DNA of 64,000 nucleotides from Meconema thalassinum (taxonomy: Eukaryota > Arthropoda > Insecta > Orthoptera > Tettigoniidae), in the NCBI GenBank assembly GCA_946902985.2, contig OX336399.1, forward strand, positions 157,666,411-157,730,410, given 5' to 3'. The position numbers were made by a program, and so were the translations under genes. Below, piece after piece: positions 43,448 through 54,887 of this stretch (position 1 is its first letter; each line of letters starts with the position of its first letter). A model generated the notes under the pieces. The model saw only the letters and a program-made list of their open reading frames with translations. It was not told where the DNA came from and searched no databases.

Positions 43448-43628
43448 AGTACCTACTGTAAGGCCACGGCCGCCTCCTTCCCTCTTCCTAGCCTATCCAT
43501 CCGAATCTTCCATCCCTTCCCATCCCTCATGAGGCCCCTGTTCGCTTTGCAGGTGAGGCCGCCTGGGCGAAGTGCTGATCACACCTCCCCAGTTGTATCC
43601 ATCCTGACCTCAGAGTACATGGATACAC
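43448..43628 (+). mobile_element. SINE S2, 5' truncated
   Basis: It begins at ACAGTACCTACTGTAAGGCC and continues through GGCCCCTGTTCGCTTTGCAG and GAAGTGCTGATCACACC, as in the copy at 57008. The tRNA-like units are missing. Confidence 0.8.
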
Positions 43629-43687
43629 CTCGTTGATCTTTATATTAATTAATATTGCTATAACTGAACTTTGATTCAGTCTTTCGA

Positions 43688-43965
43688 GTTTTTCTTGTTT
43701 AGAACATTGCTTTAGAGTACTATTTGAAGAACAAGAATCTCTTTTGAGACAAATCCCAGGGATTAACTTTAAGGGGAAGTGAATTCTTATGTGACTGTAA
43801 ATACAACTCTGTAAGGCAAGCTTTTTGTGATCCAGTGGACTTGATTAAGTAGCCACTCATGTTAAATTTATGATGCATTGGAATGAGAAAACATAATAGT
43901 TAAGAAACACAGCTGAATATATCTGATTACTGGTTATCGAATAAAATAATCACCATGTGGGTGAT
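43688..43965 (+). repeat. 278 bp inverted repeat, left arm
   Basis: It is the exact reverse complement of 49847-50124 as far as I can read, with equal length and no visible mismatch. It contains GGGGAAGTGAATTCTTATG and ends CACCATGTGGGTGAT. It has no coding content. Confidence 0.9.
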
Positions 43966-44106
43966 ATGTGTAGGTTGGTGTTAATGGGACCTTTTTTTCG
44001 ATACAAAACTGGAATGGGACCTTAGCAGAATAATATAGGGAGGGATTGGAAAAACGCAGAACGTGCATAGTACAGAGTTTGACACTGATGTCACTTATTT
44101 ATCTAT

Positions 44107-44204
44107 CGTATGGCTTTTATGCCGGGAGAGTCCGAGGACATGTTCCGCCTGAGTCAGTAGCTGCTTCCAGCGGACACCCTAAAGGGTGAGCTACAAGTTC
44201 CCTT
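44107..44204 (-). mobile_element. SINE C fragment (tail part)
   Basis: CGTATGGCTTTTATGCCGGG, GTCCGAGGACATGTTCCGC and GGGTGAGCTACAAGT match the left part of SINE C. It is truncated where SINE P copy 7 begins. Confidence 0.7.
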
Positions 44205-44515
44205 CAATTTAATGTAATTTCAACTTTTGCTACCAGATATCAATGATACCTAGTGGTGAATGTTGGAACTTTGATAGAGCATTCCGACGAAATCTAACCT
44301 AACAGTTTAGCTTCACACAAGTTTAGTCTGTGGAAGGATCTTTTACATGCCATAAATGTATAACATGGGACCGCCGTCTTTACTTCCCCTCCGAAGGAAG
44401 GCATACTGAAGGATTTTAACGCTCTTAACAAATCCGACGACTTCGGCCGGGTTTGAACCCGCTATCTTGGGCACAGCAGTTCAGCATGCTACCCACTACG
44501 CCACCGAAGCCGCTA
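44205..44515 (-). mobile_element. SINE P, copy 7, tail missing
   Basis: Reverse-strand head GCGGCTTCGGTGGCGTAG at the right end (44497-44514), box B CGGGTTTGAACCC-type, then the CCTTCCTTCGGAGGGG region. It stops near 44205. Confidence 0.8.
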
Positions 44516-45764
44516 CTGATGTCACTGATACATTTACACAACCTATGTTTTCCTAACCATCGCACAGTGGGTCAAAATCGAAATCAAGGAGGACAACATT
44601 ATTTATTTTCATAATTAAAAATCAAAATATATTACTTCTACAGCATTCTCATATGATTTCCGCTCACTATTCTGGGATATAAACGCATCTTAGAGTAAAT
44701 CTGTCACCACTGTTTGAGCAGTCTGAATTGGTGGGTGAATGTAAGTGGCTGTGGTTTGGTTGTCTTTGTGGTTAGTGTGATGCTTTACGATGGAACATGC
44801 AGCTGAAGGTATGATCTTTGTAACGTGTTTCAGTTATTAATGGGCGTAATTGTTACGTAATTTTAGCTATATTTGCATTATATAATATTTAACTATTATT
44901 TTTAAAATTATATTTTCACTTAGATTTTTAGCATGTCGCGTCACTCTGCGTCACTTTCTACTTAATGTTAAAATGTAGATAAAGTCTTGTTGTTTACGCC
45001 TGTTATAATATTTTTTGCATCATTTTGCAACTTAGTTATTTTAAGTTTTAGATGATGCCGCGCGACCAGTTCGCACACGATTACAACTGTTTGAAGCTTG
45101 GGTTTGACGAATATGTCAAATGTGGAACTATGTGACTTTGTTAAAAGTAAATTAGGGGTAGAAAATTATTCTGAAGAGATAACTGAATGCTCTATCCAAC
45201 TCCTAGTCATAGACAATTTCTTGCATGTGTAGACATAGCTTAAAAAAGGTTTTTACTGATGTTTATTATGAAGTAAAAAAATATACACGTTGCTTTCACT
45301 CTAAATGCATGATTAAAACGTAAAAATAATTTAGTCCCCCTAGATTTCGATTTTGACCCACTGTGCATTGTTCACTCGTTCTTACAGTAAGCTGATAGGG
45401 ATACACTATGGCAAGATAGCGGTCGCAATGTTCAGCACACAGCTCACGAATACACTGGGAGTCTGGGTCATGGCGTTTGTTTTTCATGCATATTTTATGA
45501 TGAAATCCGTGCGTTGCTAATCTCGTCACCAGATATCTGAGGTCGTATTCTGCCTGGCTCCATTCCATTGTCATCATTGCGTCCGTGGAGTAGAATTCCA
45601 TCCCGATTTGTTCTTTCTTTTATCTTAATTCCTCCATTGCGACGGTGTATGCTTCTGTGGACTACAAGTGCTCAGTTTGTCGTACCTCTTCAATTTAAAA
45701 GGGTTCTCTTGCCAATTCATATACTGGGCGTGATAGCGTGTACTTCGACAGCCAGAGAGCCTTT
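44516..45764. other. Unassigned DNA
   Basis: No recognised domain. The longest frame (45296-45601, minus, 101 codons) shows no motif. Confidence 0.35.
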
Positions 45765-45793
45765 TGTCCGTGTGTCTGTCTGTGTGCGCGCGC

Positions 45794-45824
<31 letters not shown>

Positions 45825-46818
45825 ATGGTGTGTCCCCCCATAATAACTACTAAACGGCTCAAGCGATTTCAATGAAACTCGGTAAGTTCATAGCACTATT
45901 CCGGATCACCCCGACCGTGTCCTTCAAATTTTGTTACGTCTCACCAATCCAACATGGCGGCTGTGCGAAATATTTCACAAGCATTCAATATCTCCGAAAC
46001 TATTACCGATATCACCCTGGATTATTTTCGGATGATAAAGGGAACTACTGGAAATTCACTTATGTGACGTTTGAAAACCTGGTAACTACAAAACCAACAT
46101 GGCGGCCATGCGAAGTTGCGACTTTTAAATATACGTTTCTCGCGATTTAGCGATCCAAACGCAATACAACTTGGCACAATATATGTTTATACACATTGTA
46201 ATGCACCGACATCTAACTTCGTTCAATTGTTTACATAACCTCAAGATGGCGGTTGTGCGAAATATTTCACCGGCATTCTGTATCTCTGAAACTATTAGCG
46301 GTATCACCCTGAAATTTTGTACGGAGATAAGGGGCACTACTGGAAGTTCATTTATAAGACTTTCAAAAACCGGTTAACTACAAAACGAATATGGCGGCCA
46401 AGCGAAGTGGAAAATTTTAAATAGACCTTTCTCGCGATGTAATGATCCAAACGCAATGAAACTTGGTACATGAAATGTTTATACACATTGTAATGCACTG
46501 GTATCTAATTTAGTTCAATTGTTTACATAACCTCAAGATGACGGCTGTGCGAATTTTAAAATTAAGTTTTTATTTCTTGCGTCGTAATCATGCGATCGAA
46601 GTGAAAGTTTGAATAATGAACCTACGCAATAATTTTCCTTTAATACATATAACAATCCAAGAAGGCGACCATCCGAAATATTGAGATGGATCTCAATATC
46701 TACGAATCTATTACAGCAATCAAACTGAAATTTTGTAAGTTGATAGAGGCAATTAACATAAATAGGATATATGAAAATAGGCTGTATAGTTCTTCACGGA
46801 ACTACTTGTTTTTTTTAT
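45765..46818 (-). mobile_element. Family A repeat, reverse copy with deletions
   Basis: On the plus strand it opens with CCTTTTGTCCGTGTGTCTG and a GT microsatellite (45793-45822). It then passes through GAGCGATTTCAATGAAACTC-type sequence and the internal repeats in reverse, and ends GAAAATAGGCT (46773-46783) and AGTTCTTCACGGAACTAC. It is shorter than the 1.5 kb copies and lacks the terminal hairpin at its left. Confidence 0.75.
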
Positions 46819-47040
46819 AGCTGAGTCCATAATTATTATGTTGTCTAAACCATATGTGATGTTTAAGGGCCGGGGTTACAATAGTTCGCCAAATGTTAAC
46901 AAGCCATTAAAGGCCGTTTACAGACGATTTCCGAAATGTCATGGTTCTCCAAATTATAACAATCCATTAGCATCCCTAACCTGCCATTAAATCTAATTGC
47001 TGTATCTACATACAATTAATGGCTGATGGTCGATTTACGT

Positions 47041-47908
47041 GGTGGATTCGGTGGCGTAGTCAGTAGCATGCTGAGCTTCTATGCCCACAATCGCAGGTTC
47101 AAACCCGGCCAAAGTCGTCGGATTTTTTAAGAGCGATAAAATCCCTCAGTATGCTTTCCTTCGGAGGGGAAGTAAAGCCGGCGGTCCCATGTCATAGATT
47201 TATGGCATGGAAAATAACTTTACACTAACTACACTTGTGTGAAGCCAAAATTTGTAGGTTAGAATTGATAACGCTCTATTAGTTCCTACGTTCAACGCCA
47301 GGAGCTGACTGCGATGTTATCTAGTAGACAAGTCCGCAAGCTAGGTGTCGTGGACGGTAGCATTTGGTAGCGAAAGTAGGAACTACTTGAGATTATTGTC
47401 TGCAGTCCTTACTTGAATTAAAACAGATGAAAAAAAATCCACAGCCTGCTTCCAGTCTCCGACCGGGACAGGATTGGAATGAATGAAGCCCCCATCTAGC
47501 GGCGAGGATATGAACTGTGCCGGCTGCCGAGGCCTGACGCACTCCTCTGGGGGAATGTTGAAATGAATGACAGATGAAATGAAATTATAGTGGAGAGTGT
47601 TCCTGGAATGAAATTTTGACAGGGAAAACCGGAGTACCCGGAGAAAAACCTGTCTGCCTCCGTTTTGTCCAGCACAGATCTCACATGGAGTGACCGGGAT
47701 TTGAACCACGGACCCAGTGGTGAGAGGCCGGCGTGCTGCCGCCTAAGCCACGGAGGCTTCACTTGAATTAAAACAGATAACACGCGCTAATACAGCCATC
47801 ACAATTAACACCGGTTATCAGGCAGATTCTACACACACCCAAAGGACACGGGGCTACATGACCGCGTTGTCGCAGGAAAACTAAGGAACCAACCAACCAA
47901 CCAAACCA
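47041..47908 (+). mobile_element. SINE P, copy 8, inserted in H2 and itself carrying SINE Q
   Basis: Head GGTGGATTCGGTGGCGTAG and box B CAGGTTCAAACCCGG. The body runs to 47430 and resumes at 47761, ending in AACCAACCAACCAA repeats. ATTTACGTG (47033-47041 and 47909-47917) is the target duplication. Confidence 0.9.
47431..47760 (-). mobile_element. SINE Q, copy 3, inserted in SINE P
   Basis: Reverse orientation: head CCTCCGTGGCTTAGGCGG at the right, A-run at the left. ACTTGAATTAAAACAGAT at 47411-47428 and 47761-47778 is a perfect 18 bp target duplication, the pattern expected for LINE-mediated retroposition. Confidence 0.95.
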
Positions 47909-48195
47909 ATTTACGTGACATTCCAATCCGAAATGGAGCGTGCACTAAACTTTATTCTCAACTATGACGATGTTCTTGATGACGTGCTAGATATTCGTCC
48001 ACCTCGAATTTATTAAAAACGGAGGAATTTCTTTGATGAATTCGACGACACAGAATTTATTATGAGATTTCGGTTCTCAAAACCTTCTGTGTTGAATGTT
48101 CTACAAATGACAGAACCTAACCTAGAATCCCTACCTGACAAGTAAGATTTGTACCGTTTCTTATTTATGTTTAATATCATGTGGCACATGTAGTT

Positions 48196-48283
48196 GGTAT
48201 GTTGGTTCTTAAGTTTAGGGGCTGCGACAACGCGGCCATGTTGCCCCGTGTACTTTGGGTGTGTGTAGATTCTGTCTGATATT
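48196..48283 (-). mobile_element. SINE P, copy 9, tail fragment
   Basis: TTGGTTCTTAAGTTTAGGGG, GCGACAACGCGGCCATG and GTGTGTAGATTCTGTCTGAT; truncated by the following reversed S2. Confidence 0.75.
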
Positions 48284-48575
48284 TTTTTAATTTTTTATTT
48301 AGTCAATTTACCCTCTAGGTTGGTGGTGCTCACGGACTCAGCGAGGGAACTCACCCCTACCGCCTCTATGGGCAGTGTCCTGGAGCTGGGAACATCTGGA
48401 TAGGATGGATACCACTGGGGAGGAGTGATCAGCACTTCGCCCAGGCGGCCTCACCTGCAAAGCGAACAGGGGCCTCATGAGGGATGGGAAGGGATGGAAG
48501 ATTGGGATGGATAGGCTAGGAAGAGGGAAGGAGGCGGCCGTGGCCTTACAGTAGGTACTGTGCCCGAAAATACCT
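48284..48575 (-). mobile_element. SINE S2, reversed, heads missing
   Basis: It starts with the T-rich tail and TAGTCAATTTACCCTCTAGG and continues through GCCCAGGCGGCCTCACCTGC to CTTACAGTAGGTACTG. It then diverges before the tRNA-like part. Confidence 0.8.
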
Positions 48576-49846
48576 ACCCTTTACCTGTTGATATCCCTCG
48601 ATGGTAACTGGATCGTAGGACCTGAAAACCCCCCGGCTCAGAAAAGTCCCCAGATCCTACCAACAAGGGAGGGGAGTATTAGGGTGCAGTAAATCCTAAC
48701 AGAGGTGGCATTAAGCACGACCAATGCATAGCAGCGAACTGCTCTAAGAACACGAGAATCGTGGGAAATCACCCTCTCAGGAGTGTGGGAAACTCTAGAA
48801 ATATCTAGCTGTGGCCCCCCTTAATGCGACCTCTTTATACTTCTGTAAATCATCACATCACGCGATTGAAAGAAATGACAAAGTATTTATTTCCAAAAGA
48901 AAATCTGACAGAGGGTCAGATCAAATTGTCCTTGACTGGACACAAAAACAAAGAAAGTAGGCACTAGTATCATGCCAATAAATGCATTAGCGGTCCCCAT
49001 GGACCAAGAATGCATTTGACCCTCAATTGAAATTATTAATTATATGAACAATAGGTGATCCATTAAGAAGCAAAAAAAATTAGATAAATCGCCTTAATGG
49101 TTCTTCCACCGATTCCATCATTAGAAAACACGTGAATTAATTCAAATATATATATATATATTTGCTTATTTACAGCGAAATCATTATTAATGTTATTACA
49201 CCCTCAGATGTAAGTGCCTTCCCAAACAGGTAATTATGCACTCCTCATTGGTGCTTTGTCAAAACTGATATTGTATAAATTATATTGCCTTAGCAATGTA
49301 GTGAAAATTTATTTTATCAATCAAGCACTCAAGCTAAAAAGACGTGAAATTCGTAATTCAAAATCTCTAAAGATTCAATAACTTCCCGGTATAAATGTAC
49401 TCATTCAAATTCATCCAGAATTTATAATATATCGATCGTGAATCATATCTAACATTGTTTAAATCTTATAAACTGAGCACAACCGAAGAATTAATTAAAT
49501 GGGGATGCCACACAAAAACAAACTCTGAGGCTTGACAAAAACTAGATCCATAATTGGAATTGCCAATTTTATCAATAAATCGTAACAAGAAATGAAAAAA
49601 AGAACAAAGACTATGTTCTCTCAAAAACATTCATAAATTAGTATAACCTTGCACTGAATTACTGTCATTATAGTGGTCACTAATGACCTCGATTTCTGAA
49701 TACGGGTGGGCATTACCACCATCACCAAGTTTATATTTTTATAACCGCATTACACATTATGCTTTCACTAGCATCTTAACATTAACGTACTTCAACGAGT
49801 ACCACCGTAAATATTTTACACGCCCATTGACGTTTCATCACACACT
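48576..49846. other. Unassigned DNA
   Basis: AT-rich after about 48900, with no ORF and no recognised repeat. A TA tract lies at 49147-49160. Confidence 0.35.
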
Positions 49847-50124
49847 ATCACCCACATGGTGATTATTTTATTCGATAACCAGTAATCAGATATATTCAGC
49901 TGTGTTTCTTAACTATTATGTTTTCTCATTCCAATGCATCATAAATTTAACATGAGTGGCTACTTAATCAAGTCCACTGGATCACAAAAAGCTTGCCTTA
50001 CAGAGTTGTATTTACAGTCACATAAGAATTCACTTCCCCTTAAAGTTAATCCCTGGGATTTGTCTCAAAAGAGATTCTTGTTCTTCAAATAGTACTCTAA
50101 AGCAATGTTCTAAACAAGAAAAAC
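49847..50124 (-). repeat. 278 bp inverted repeat, right arm
   Basis: Reverse complement of 43688-43965. The two arms are about 5.9 kb apart. Confidence 0.9.
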
Positions 50125-50689
50125 AGGTTCAGCATAACCCAATGCGTAAGCGAAACGCACTCACTTACTCTTTAAATGCCTGACAATTAAATAAATACCT
50201 TAAAACATGTATATTTACAATGAAATAATGAAAAAATGCAACACGGTAACCATGGCAACAGAATCTCACAGGTCCATATATTTATGTAAAGCGCAATGCA
50301 ATTCCAATTATTACATTACTGTGAAAGTTTCCAGGTTATCACTGAACCAAATTAAGCTGTAAAATTCATCAACACATACAGTATAATGCGCTTAAGGGGG
50401 TCAAGGGGCACTCTAGAATTTTTTCACGCAATTTTCACGTGTGAGTGTGGTACGTAAGGTCTTTTTCACCCTACTATAAAGGGTCTCCGAAAACCACATT
50501 TAAAGGCCCTTAAATTAACAGTGTCTGTGATATTCTCAGAAAACTAACTTCGCTCTGATATACCTCTGAAGGAATGACAAACCCCTAACCACTGCACCAG
50601 TAGCTGAATTGATAAAGTCTGATTATTCATACCAAGGATAAATCAGTCATTGAGATTTTGCTAAGTGTACTCTTTACACCTAGAATATT
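50125..50689. other. Unassigned DNA, possibly the body of a Helitron
   Basis: No ORF. It leads into the Helitron-like 3' end at 50690-50719, but no matching 5' TC terminus was identified. Confidence 0.3.
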
Positions 50690-50719
50690 CTCGGGCGAAG
50701 CCGCGACGGGAAATGCTAG
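50690..50719 (+). mobile_element. Helitron-like 3' terminus
   Basis: CTCGGGCGAAGCCGCGACGG followed by GAAATG and CTAG, then host T at 50720. The sequence resembles the proven Helitron end at 38445 (GGGCGAAGCC hairpin, CTAG). The extent of the element to the left is unknown. Confidence 0.5.
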
Positions 50720-50844
50720 TAATTATATAATTAAATAAATAGGAAGCTTGTAGTTTAACGTGACCGTTAATCTTGCGATTAGGGGCAGATGACCTTGTAT
50801 AGACTATTATCATAAGGCATTATAACACTGTCGTAAAGACGTAA

Positions 50845-52130
50845 TGTCTCTTTGCCAGTGAATGCTTCTCGATGAACTATAGCCTCGAAAAACTAGAAGT
50901 CTTGGAAAGAAGAATTCTAAGATGACGATTATGATAATTGTTGTTTTAAGGAGCCTAACATCTAGGTTATCGTCCCCTAATGGTCTGGGTGACAGTGAAA
51001 ATGTAATATGAGCAAAGGAAACCTACAACTGACCACTCCCTTACAAACTAGAAGAGAAAATGGGAAACAAAAAGGGGGAAGAATGTAAATAAAAGACAGG
51101 AGGAAAGGAAATACCCTCAACCCTCGAAGAATGAGAATTGAAGGTCTTGGAAGTCAGGAGAACCAACAAAGGCAATGGAACAAGGGGAAAACTTGACCCA
51201 GCTCAGGAATCCCTCGTGGTCGCCAAATCCAGAACTCACCAACCGTGAGCCCCTGAGGGTGTAACAGTATCCAGGGAGGGGGGGGGGGCACCATAACTGG
51301 TGGGGCTACACACACCCTGTCTCCTTTAGGGCCTTGTGCAGAAAGCAGGAGATATTCATCAAAGGAAAAAAGAAGGCTGACCCCTCTAAGAATGAGGGTA
51401 TCAAGAAAGATGAGGAAAGGGCCAATAAAGGCGGGAAAGTGAAAGACTCCCTAGGCCTCGGATACCCTATTACCGTCGGGGTCGGAAGGGAACAAGATTT
51501 GGCCAAGGAAGGCCGAAAGAGAAGGTGACAGTGCGGAGCCCGGCACAAGTAAGTGGATGCAATATCGGACTCATCTGGGGTCCCGTGGTCGTCAACCCAC
51601 GTCCCGTTAGTCGTGAGCCCCTGAGGGAATGATTTTAATAAAATTCATGGCTGCAGTTCAGACTGAAGACAGATGGAAACTGCGAAACAACAGAGAAGTC
51701 TACCAGAAAGTGGAAAGAATCCCAGAGACTATGTGGAGGAGGAGGCTGGCATTCCTCGGACATCTATACAGAATAAACAAACATAGATCAACCAAACAAA
51801 TATTCGACTATCTCTGGAAGAAGAAGAAGAAGAAGAAGAACACTACAACCTGGACTGAGCATGTTAGAAAAGTTGAACATCACAGAGTCTCAAATGCTAG
51901 AAAGAAGTGAATTTAAGAGGAAACTGGAAGGGTTTCAAGATGAAGGAAGACCTCAGAAGTGGACGAACTTGAACAGAAGATCAAAGGAAACACGCCAGTG
52001 TCCGCATGAAGGAATATTGGAGACAGAGGGAACTCCAGGCAAAGAAAAAGAAAAAGAAATACAGTTGTTGCGTGATCCTAGGTGGCCAATTCACTTGGAA
52101 AGGAAAAGGCTACAGTGGTATAAATGTTAA
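50845..52130 (+). pseudogene. LINE H fragment split by family B
   Basis: The left part encodes SECFSMNYSLEKLEVLERRIL (to about 50935). After family B the frame continues KFMAAVQTEDRWKLRNN, then RREVYQKV-type 'MWRRRLAFLGHLYRI' and 'TKQIFDYLW'. An AAG expansion (about 51820-51840) lengthens a Lys run. It ends in a basic region with AAAAAG repeats. This is the RT C-terminal tail only. Confidence 0.7.
50936..51645. mobile_element. Family B, second copy, inside LINE H
   Basis: It begins GATTATGATAATTGTTGTTT and AGGAGCCTAACATCTAGG as at 10307 and follows the same order, including a G-run (51279-51288) and GTCCCGTGGTCG. ATTCTAAGA at the left and ATTTTAATA at the right are a plausible imperfect 9 bp target duplication. 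Confidence 0.7.
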
Positions 52131-52174
52131 AGACCTGCCTGTCTTAGTTTAGAATTTCTAGATTTATCTCATTC

Positions 52175-52990
52175 TTATTCTTCATTTTCCGTTTCCAGTT
52201 CCCTGGGTCGGTTTGCGAATCAAGGACCTCCACAGTTGTCTATCCCTCCCCCCCCCCCCCTCATTTACTTCTCGCAATACTTCTTTTCCTTTTACTCCTC
52301 TTTTCTCTATGCTTTCCTTCACCTTATCTATCCACCTCGTTCTGGGCCTTCCTCGTGGTCTTCTTCCTGGTATTTTCTCAATAAATATTCTTTTTGGTAC
52401 TCTATTTTCTTCCATTCTCATCATATGTCCGTACCACTTCAGCTTACTGGTTTCTATCTTGTCTTGCAGTTTTGGGAACCCAGTTCTCTCCCTAATGTCC
52501 ACATTTCTGATTTTATCCCTCCGTGTCTTCCCAATTATTCCTCTAAGGAACTTCACCTCGGCTGCTTGGATTCGGCTTTCATCAAGTACCTGCTGCATAT
52601 GTCAAAATTGGTGTGTAATACATTGAGAATAGAACTTTCTTGCATTTCTCTGGGACTTCCTGGTTCCATACTAAACCTCTCAAACACTGGTAAAACCCAT
52701 TAGCTTGTTGGATTCTCTTTCCAATTTCTTCATTTATTGTACCATCTACTGTGAGTATGCTCCCCAAATACTTAAACCTTTTCAACAATTTCCAATGGAT
52801 TTCCATTGACTTCAATATTCTGTCTTCCTTCTCTCATGTTTCTTGTCATCACTACCGTCTTACTCTTCTCCACACTTATTTTCATTCCATATTTTGCTAT
52901 CTCTTGATTCCATACAGTAACTTGTTCTTGCACTTCTATTTCATTTTCTCCCCATATTACTATGTCGTATGTATATTGTAAACGTTAATC
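52175..52990 (-). pseudogene. LINE F fragment (end of RT plus C-terminal tail)
   Basis: From 52990 leftwards: a decayed motif-C context (YTYDIVIWGENE), KYGMKISVEKSKT, KRFKYLGSILTVDG, RIQAAEVKFLRGI, KLKWYGHMMRMEENR and GRRPRGRPRTRWIDKV. The frame breaks at least once near 52590. The catalytic YADD is changed, and the RT core upstream is missing. It is in the same broad group as LINE G. Confidence 0.75.
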
Positions 52991-53689
52991 TTATGCCTTT
53001 CGTTAATTATAGGATAAAATGTAGTCCATCAGTGCTGACAGTTGGGCAGTGATTACGCAGCCCTTCTCAGAGCACTAAACCAACAGGAGTGGGTGTTCTG
53101 TTGGCTGAGCTAACAGCCACAAGCACATTGATCCCCGAGGATGATTTACTTTGCCTCGAACTGTTTGGTGAGGCTAGAGGGGTCGACCGTCCTTTCGTCA
53201 GTGCCTGGGAGAGCGTCCACCCTGCGTACATCTCCAGGGCAGCGGGATGCAGTGGCTGGTTTCCCACCACCGCGCGGCGCGGCGCGGCGCGGCGTGGCGT
53301 GGCTACTCTCCCGGAAGTTTCATCATAATAAGGATAGACATGGATTTACAGGAGGGAGCCAACCGGAACGTAAATTCCGCGTCATTCAATATAAAATTAA
53401 GTCTTCATAGTGAAAATAATAATAAAAAAAAAGAGCCGCAGCTTGAAATTCGCTTTGGGAGATTTATAAGCCATTTGTAAAATTATTTAAGGACAGAGAT
53501 TATAACTATGGAATGAATCTCAGGCCATCGGCGTATTTCTCATTAGAAAACATAACTCATTTTATGCAAACAAATATAAAATATAAAATAATTAATGGCG
53601 TTAGTTACTAATTTATTTACTTATTTTATTTATTAATAATAACTTTATTTTTTATTTTTTATTCACTCATTTATTCATTTATTCATTTC
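52991..53689. other. Unassigned DNA with a GC-rich tract
   Basis: 53270-53300 is a GGCGC/GGCGT tandem tract inside a locally GC-rich 250 bp stretch (53050-53320). The rest is AT-rich. No domain recognised. Confidence 0.4.
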
Positions 53690-54770
53690 TTCTTCTTATT
53701 CTTCTACCTGCTATGGACCACGTTACTTCAGCTGTTTCCGTCTTTGAGTTTTAACCTTTTCCCAGTTGTCCTTCATCCATTTCCTGTGCGCCTCCTTTCT
53801 GTCAGCCGGCCACTTCTTGCCTGATCTCAGTTTTGGCTTTTCTTGGAATCGCTGGTGCGCTCGAAGTTTTTTCTGGAGAGGAAGACGTTCTTAATGTCCT
53901 CAAGCGAAATAACTGCTTCTATAAGATCTTTTTCGATCTCAGAGAACCATGGTTCCATGGTTTTCTTGTCTAAAAAGTAGGAAAATATGCGGTTGGTCAG
54001 TCACTGCGAGCTCATGCGTGTTATGTGGCCATAGACACTAATTCTCCTTTTTCGCATCAAGTCCATTATCCTCTCCATACGTATGTAGACTTCGTTGTTA
54101 TGTTGACCCCTGTACTCTCCATTTTCTCTGACTGGTCCTAGGATCTTTCTCAGAATTTTTCGTTCTTTGGCCTCTAACATTTCAACTAAACCTTTCTTAT
54201 GCATTGCAAGGCATTCTGCTGCGTACAAAGCTTCTGAACAATAATGCCTAATCTTGGCATTGAAGGACACTGATCTTTATTGTAAACATCTCTGGTTAGC
54301 TGGTGCGCACTTTCCAACTTGTTGATCCTTGATGTAAATGCTTCTTTCCAAGAGTTGTTTGGTTTTGTCCATTCGCCTTTATTATTGTTATTATTCATTT
54401 ATTTCATCATCGATTTAAGCCAACTAAGGACGACGTGAATAACTCTTCTCTTTGGTTTCAGTATTCCTCCATTCTCTCGCTTGTTTCATTTCAGCTGTCC
54501 AATGTTGTTTCTTCCTGGTCGCTGTTTCTGGCTCTAGAAACCCCTCAAATGTGGGTATCTTATTTCTGAAAGTGGTTCTGTTGCGGATGTCCTGATCAGT
54601 GATGTTCATTTCTTGTAGGTCCTCCTTAGTGTTAGCAAACCATTTTTCATAAGAGGTGTCTTTTCTATTGGGCTTGTTGACGCGAATCTGTCGTCTGGCA
54701 TTCTTGAAACTTGTCCAAAGTATTTAACCCTTCGTTTCCGTATGGTATCTTAGATTCTGCTGCATTTATT
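53690..54770 (-). pseudogene. LINE E, one or two decayed 3' ends
   Basis: It encodes, in reverse, SFNAKIRHY..EALYAAECLAMHKKG, EAKERKILRKILGPVRENGEYR, MERIMDLMRKRRISVYGHITRMSS and FSYFLDKK. A second tail-like piece (54410-54770) has MNITDQDIRNRTTF and WTAEMKQAREWR. Stops and shifts are frequent. Confidence 0.65.
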
Positions 54771-54887
54771 TATTCAATCAAAGCCAGCGATATAGAGCTA
54801 TGGAAGGAAATTCAGAACATTGTAATAGTGTAACCATTTAAATACCATAGTAAGGATGTGTGTTAATTTAATGTGTGTCGATATGTA

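Larger units (their letters stand above)
46867..48195 (+). pseudogene. PIF/Harbinger copy H2, left end and N-terminal transposase region
   Basis: The left end is TAA followed by GGGCCGGGG, as expected for PIF/Harbinger TIRs with a three-base TWA duplication. Coding-like sequence resumes after a SINE insertion (47041-47908) with MERALN...DDVLDIRPPR, then FFDEFDDTEFIMRFRFSKPSVLNVLQM. A stop separates the two parts and another follows at LPDK. The nuclease domain and right TIR are missing. SINE P copy 9 truncates it at about 48196. This copy supplies the empty sites for the insertions in H1. Confidence 0.65.

Noticed and set aside
45793..45822. GT microsatellite as a regulatory Z-DNA site
   Set aside because: It is the standard internal microsatellite of family A, present in the other copies as well.
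43688..50124. Calling the 278 bp arms the TIRs of a Maverick/Polinton
   Set aside because: There is no capsid, polymerase B or integrase coding sequence between the arms, and no flanking 6 bp duplication was seen.
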